Source of the DNA: Vitellaria paradoxa
Lineage: Eukaryota > Streptophyta > Magnoliopsida > Ericales > Sapotaceae
Direction: 5' to 3'
DNA: 64,000 nucleotides
Assembly (NCBI GenBank): GCA_019916065.1
Contig: CM034242.1
Location: 8,810,879 to 8,874,878 of the forward strand
Shown: positions 61,235-64,000 of the stretch, one piece after another
How positions within the stretch are numbered: position 1 is the first letter of the stretch
Layout: each line of letters starts with the position of its first letter
Notes under the pieces: generated by a model
Databases searched by the model: none
Seen by the model: only the letters and a program-made list of their open reading frames with translations
Told to the model about the DNA's origin: nothing
Translations under genes and position numbers: made by a program

Positions 61235-62830
61235 AAGCGATCCCGCGAGAAATATTTCCTAGCATTTCTAGAAGGATGGCACTGAGGTTGACTCAAACAA
61301 TGATTGAGGAAACTTCATTGGAGTTTACAAAGGACCAAGACGCGTAGTGCGCGACCATCCAAAAGCGGAAAAGGTTGGAAAACCCATGTGAGGCCAAAAC
61401 ATTCACACCCGTTTCTAAAGCTACGTTTGGCTATCAAAATTTATTAATTTATTTTTTTTGTAATTTTTGTTTTATAAAACTTTTTTATTAAAAATTTATT
61501 TTTTTTAAAAAGTATATTTTTTAGGCATATAATCGCATTTGGAAAAAAAATTCATATATTTAGAATTTTAAATTGCATTTCGTTAAAATTTATTGGCTGC
61601 AATGGTTCCAAATTATCCTACAATGTTATATAGTTTTTTTTTTTTTTGTGGTAATTTATGAATTACCATAATGGACACATCTATTGCAATTATTATCTCC
61701 CTATCCTAGTTCGTATCGTGCTAGCAAAAGTGAACCAACCTCTTGAGTTCGGTTTAGGTTTTATTCACTAAAAATTTATTTGAGATCAGTTCATTATAAA
61801 ATTAGGTCAAGCTTAAACATAATTTATTCTTCGAACTCGATTCGAGCTTAATTTGATAAATTTAACTCTCGATAAAATATTCAATACTTAAATTTAAATT
61901 AAATTAAGCTCGACTTAAAAGTTTAACAAAATAAGTTTAAATACATTTTCACAGTAGTATTTTTAAACCAAGCTTGAATAACCTGTCACTAAGCTCATCT
62001 GCAACACGACCTATACCATCTATATTGATCATAAAACGCTGAAACTTCAGTGGAGATGACTTTGACTCATTGGTGACAAAAGGGGAAATGGTGGAATCTC
62101 GGATCCAATTAATCCACCGAAGGTATCAATCAGGAAATTATATATTTGATTACTCTCGTGAAACTCACGACATGCCTGTAATGATCTGGGGTCCGAGGTG
62201 GGCGTCATAAAAGAGTAGTATTGTGCTTGTGGAATTCTAACAGTGAAAGATACACTATATATCCCCTGAAAGATTTTGCATTTGGATTCAGCAGACATAA
62301 AAGATTTTGCATTTGGATTCAGCAGACATATAATCTTAGATTTGGCCCACTTGAAGAAATAGCTGGTTTAGGAGATCTTGATGCAGATGACCGTGCGAGA
62401 AGTGAATCTGTATATATCACTGATTTTTGTGAGGAGAGAGTGTTCTTTAGAAGATAATTTTGTAATTTAGTTTTTGTACTTTTAAACAAGCAAGGAAGAG
62501 AAGATTATAGTTCTGTACTTTTCAACAAAAGCAAGGAAATAGAGAATTTACTTGTGGGACTTGATAGCGATGGTAATCTGGCTCCATGACAAAAGTGATC
62601 ATGCACCAAATATTTCCTAGCATATCTAGAAGGAGGAACACGTCTGTTTTCTATTATTAAATATGAACTTTTCTCAATCACATGTCAGGATAATAATTTT
62701 GAATGAAGTAATGAGGTTGAGTGAAACAATATTTTGAGGTAACTTCATCGGAGTTTACAAGGGACCAAGAAGAACAGTGCACCACCGCCAAACAGGTTAG
62801 AAAAATGAGCAGAATCTTGGAGCAAATAAT
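61235..62830 (+). other. Duplicated, decayed coding-like fragments of unknown origin
   Basis: Segments at about 61240-61360 and 62606-62790 share GAAATATTTCCTAGCAT, TCTAGAAGGA, GAGGTTGA-T-AAACAAT and GGAGTTTACAA-GGACCAAGA. Between them a plus frame (62221-62457) reads FGPLEEIAGLGDLDADDRAR and then SVYITDFCEERVFFRR. It continues after a stop with LNKQGREDYSSVLFNKSKEI, which looks once-coding. I cannot assign a family. A 31-bp direct duplication lies at 62269-62330. Confidence 0.35.
62269..62330. repeat. 31-bp tandem duplication
   Basis: AAAGATTTTGCATTTGGATT CAGCAGACAT is repeated immediately and identically, with a period of 31 bp. Confidence 0.9.
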
Positions 62831-63589
62831 CTGCTTTCTATTATTGAAAGATCAGATGATTTTTGGGGGGCCAAACCGGCCACGATCGTATCTAAAACGA
62901 GAAATCATGTTTGCAAAGTGGTCACCAAAGTCTCTTGTCATCACCATCATGAAGCTTCCTAAAAGTGCTTAACGTGAATCCCATTGCGTCATTCAGATTA
63001 AATTTCAAAACGAACTGATACGTATATCTTGACAAATTTGAAGAGTAAATCAGTTTGCGTGCCATTTGGTTTATATTTTTATTTTTTATTTTATGTGTTT
63101 TATATTTTAAAAATCTCAAAATAAGAAAAATAGAAATTGCATTTGCTGTGGCATTTCTGTTTTTCGTATTTTGAAATTTTCATTGTTTTGGGTTAAAAAT
63201 GCTCGAAACGATTTTTTGTCATTTTGTATTTCATGTTTAAATCTATTTTCTATTTTTTAAAACAGATTTTAAAAACACAAGTGACAAAATACATTTTAAA
63301 CTATTTTCTTTATTTTTAAAAATCGTAAAATGAAAATTAGACTCAAAATAAGTTTATCAAATAGTACCTTAATAGTTGGAATATGTTGGGATAATACAAA
63401 CAAGAACAAGAACATGTCCAAGGGCAATATGAACAAGAATAAGAACATGTCCAAAGGATTTTTATTTGTGCGAGTCTTCTGTAACTCTATCAATCACTTG
63501 TCCAACACTTTCCGTAGACAATGATATTGTATATCAATACTTGGTGCGGAAATGGTACATCAATTATTGTTTAAATTCAATGCACTTTA

Positions 63590-64000
63590 ACTATCGGATT
63601 ACCCAATGAATCGTTCTTGTTTTAATCCCAAAGCTTGGAGATATTATTATAGTCAAAGCATTTCTTTGCATGTTTTGGCAGCAGCGATATAATTTGTCCC
63701 AAATATAAATAGACACACATTTGCAACTTGGATTACTATAAGACAACTCCCTCTGCAAAAGTGAATAAATAACTTAATGTAATCTTCTACAATTGAGGTC
63801 TCCTACCATATTGACATATGCAAAACCTTCCACGAACGATTTTGGATCTCCAAAGCATAGACACCAACTAAATGTACCCTTCAAATATCTAAGGATTCAT
63901 TTGATTGCTTCCCAATGTTTCTTTCTAGGATTGGAAAGAAATATGCTCACAATTCCAATCGCATGACCGATATTTAGTCAGGTCCAAACTAGTACATGCA
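63590..64000 (-). mobile_element. Decayed Ty1/copia RNase H region, continues past the window
   Basis: On the minus strand, several frames together follow the copia pol C-terminus in order. The first block is RYLKGT-like near 63890. A CLCFGGSKT-like motif, G-LDNRKSTSGYLFTFAG-like and SKLQKCV-like stretches follow. An EAEYIAA-like end lies near 63690, then a LKQERYV-like end near 63610. Stops and shifts break it throughout. The rest of the element would lie to the right of the window. Confidence 0.7.

Overview
The window is nuclear DNA of a flowering plant. It is AT-rich and intron-rich, with GT-AG introns holding TA, CT/GA and homopolymer microsatellites. Plant-type proteins and plant transposons (Cassandra, copia, tRNA-derived SINEs, MITEs) support this. 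The species cannot be named from the sequence; a dicot or other non-grass is likeliest.

Four protein genes were assembled exon by exon, each with a consistent open frame. (1) Plus strand 5372-7746: 60S ribosomal protein L37a (eL43), 92 aa, 5 exons. (2) Minus strand 18462-10522: casein kinase 2 regulatory subunit beta (CKB), 287 aa, 5 exons. (3) Minus strand 27471-23193: a CCDC97-like protein, 312 aa, 3 exons. (4) Minus strand 37802-29202: the DXO1 NAD-decapping nuclease, 509 aa, 13 exons including a 24-nt micro-exon. A fifth, unrecognised single-exon membrane protein lies at 58666-58079 (minus).

The right half is mobile-element territory. 38722-45980 is a 3.46-kb direct tandem duplication. 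Each copy carries a gag-only LTR element of TR-GAG type, and a SINE sits exactly at the junction. Next, 46722-50076 is an unusual element with about 380-bp inverted ends and about four copies of a 560-bp AT-rich tandem repeat inside. Its right edge lies about 85 bp upstream of the ATG of a dead proteasome gene, an RPT5 (26S ATPase 6A) copy at 50160-55042. That copy keeps its introns but has stop codons, frameshifts, deletions and a non-LTR retrotransposon inserted at one splice acceptor. 58667-64000 is mostly relic DNA and ends in a decayed copia RNase H segment running off the edge.

The left half has smaller insertions: a fold-back element with a nested SINE (3715-4690), LINE fragments in CKB introns, and a Cassandra TRIM with 5S-rRNA-like LTRs inside a CCDC97 intron. 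The genes are unlinked housekeeping functions (translation, kinase signalling, splicing, RNA cap surveillance, proteolysis), not a cluster. No CRISPR array, bacterial operon or intact autonomous transposon was seen. The most unusual structures are the long-inverted-end element beside the RPT5 pseudogene and the SINE-punctuated TR-GAG duplication.
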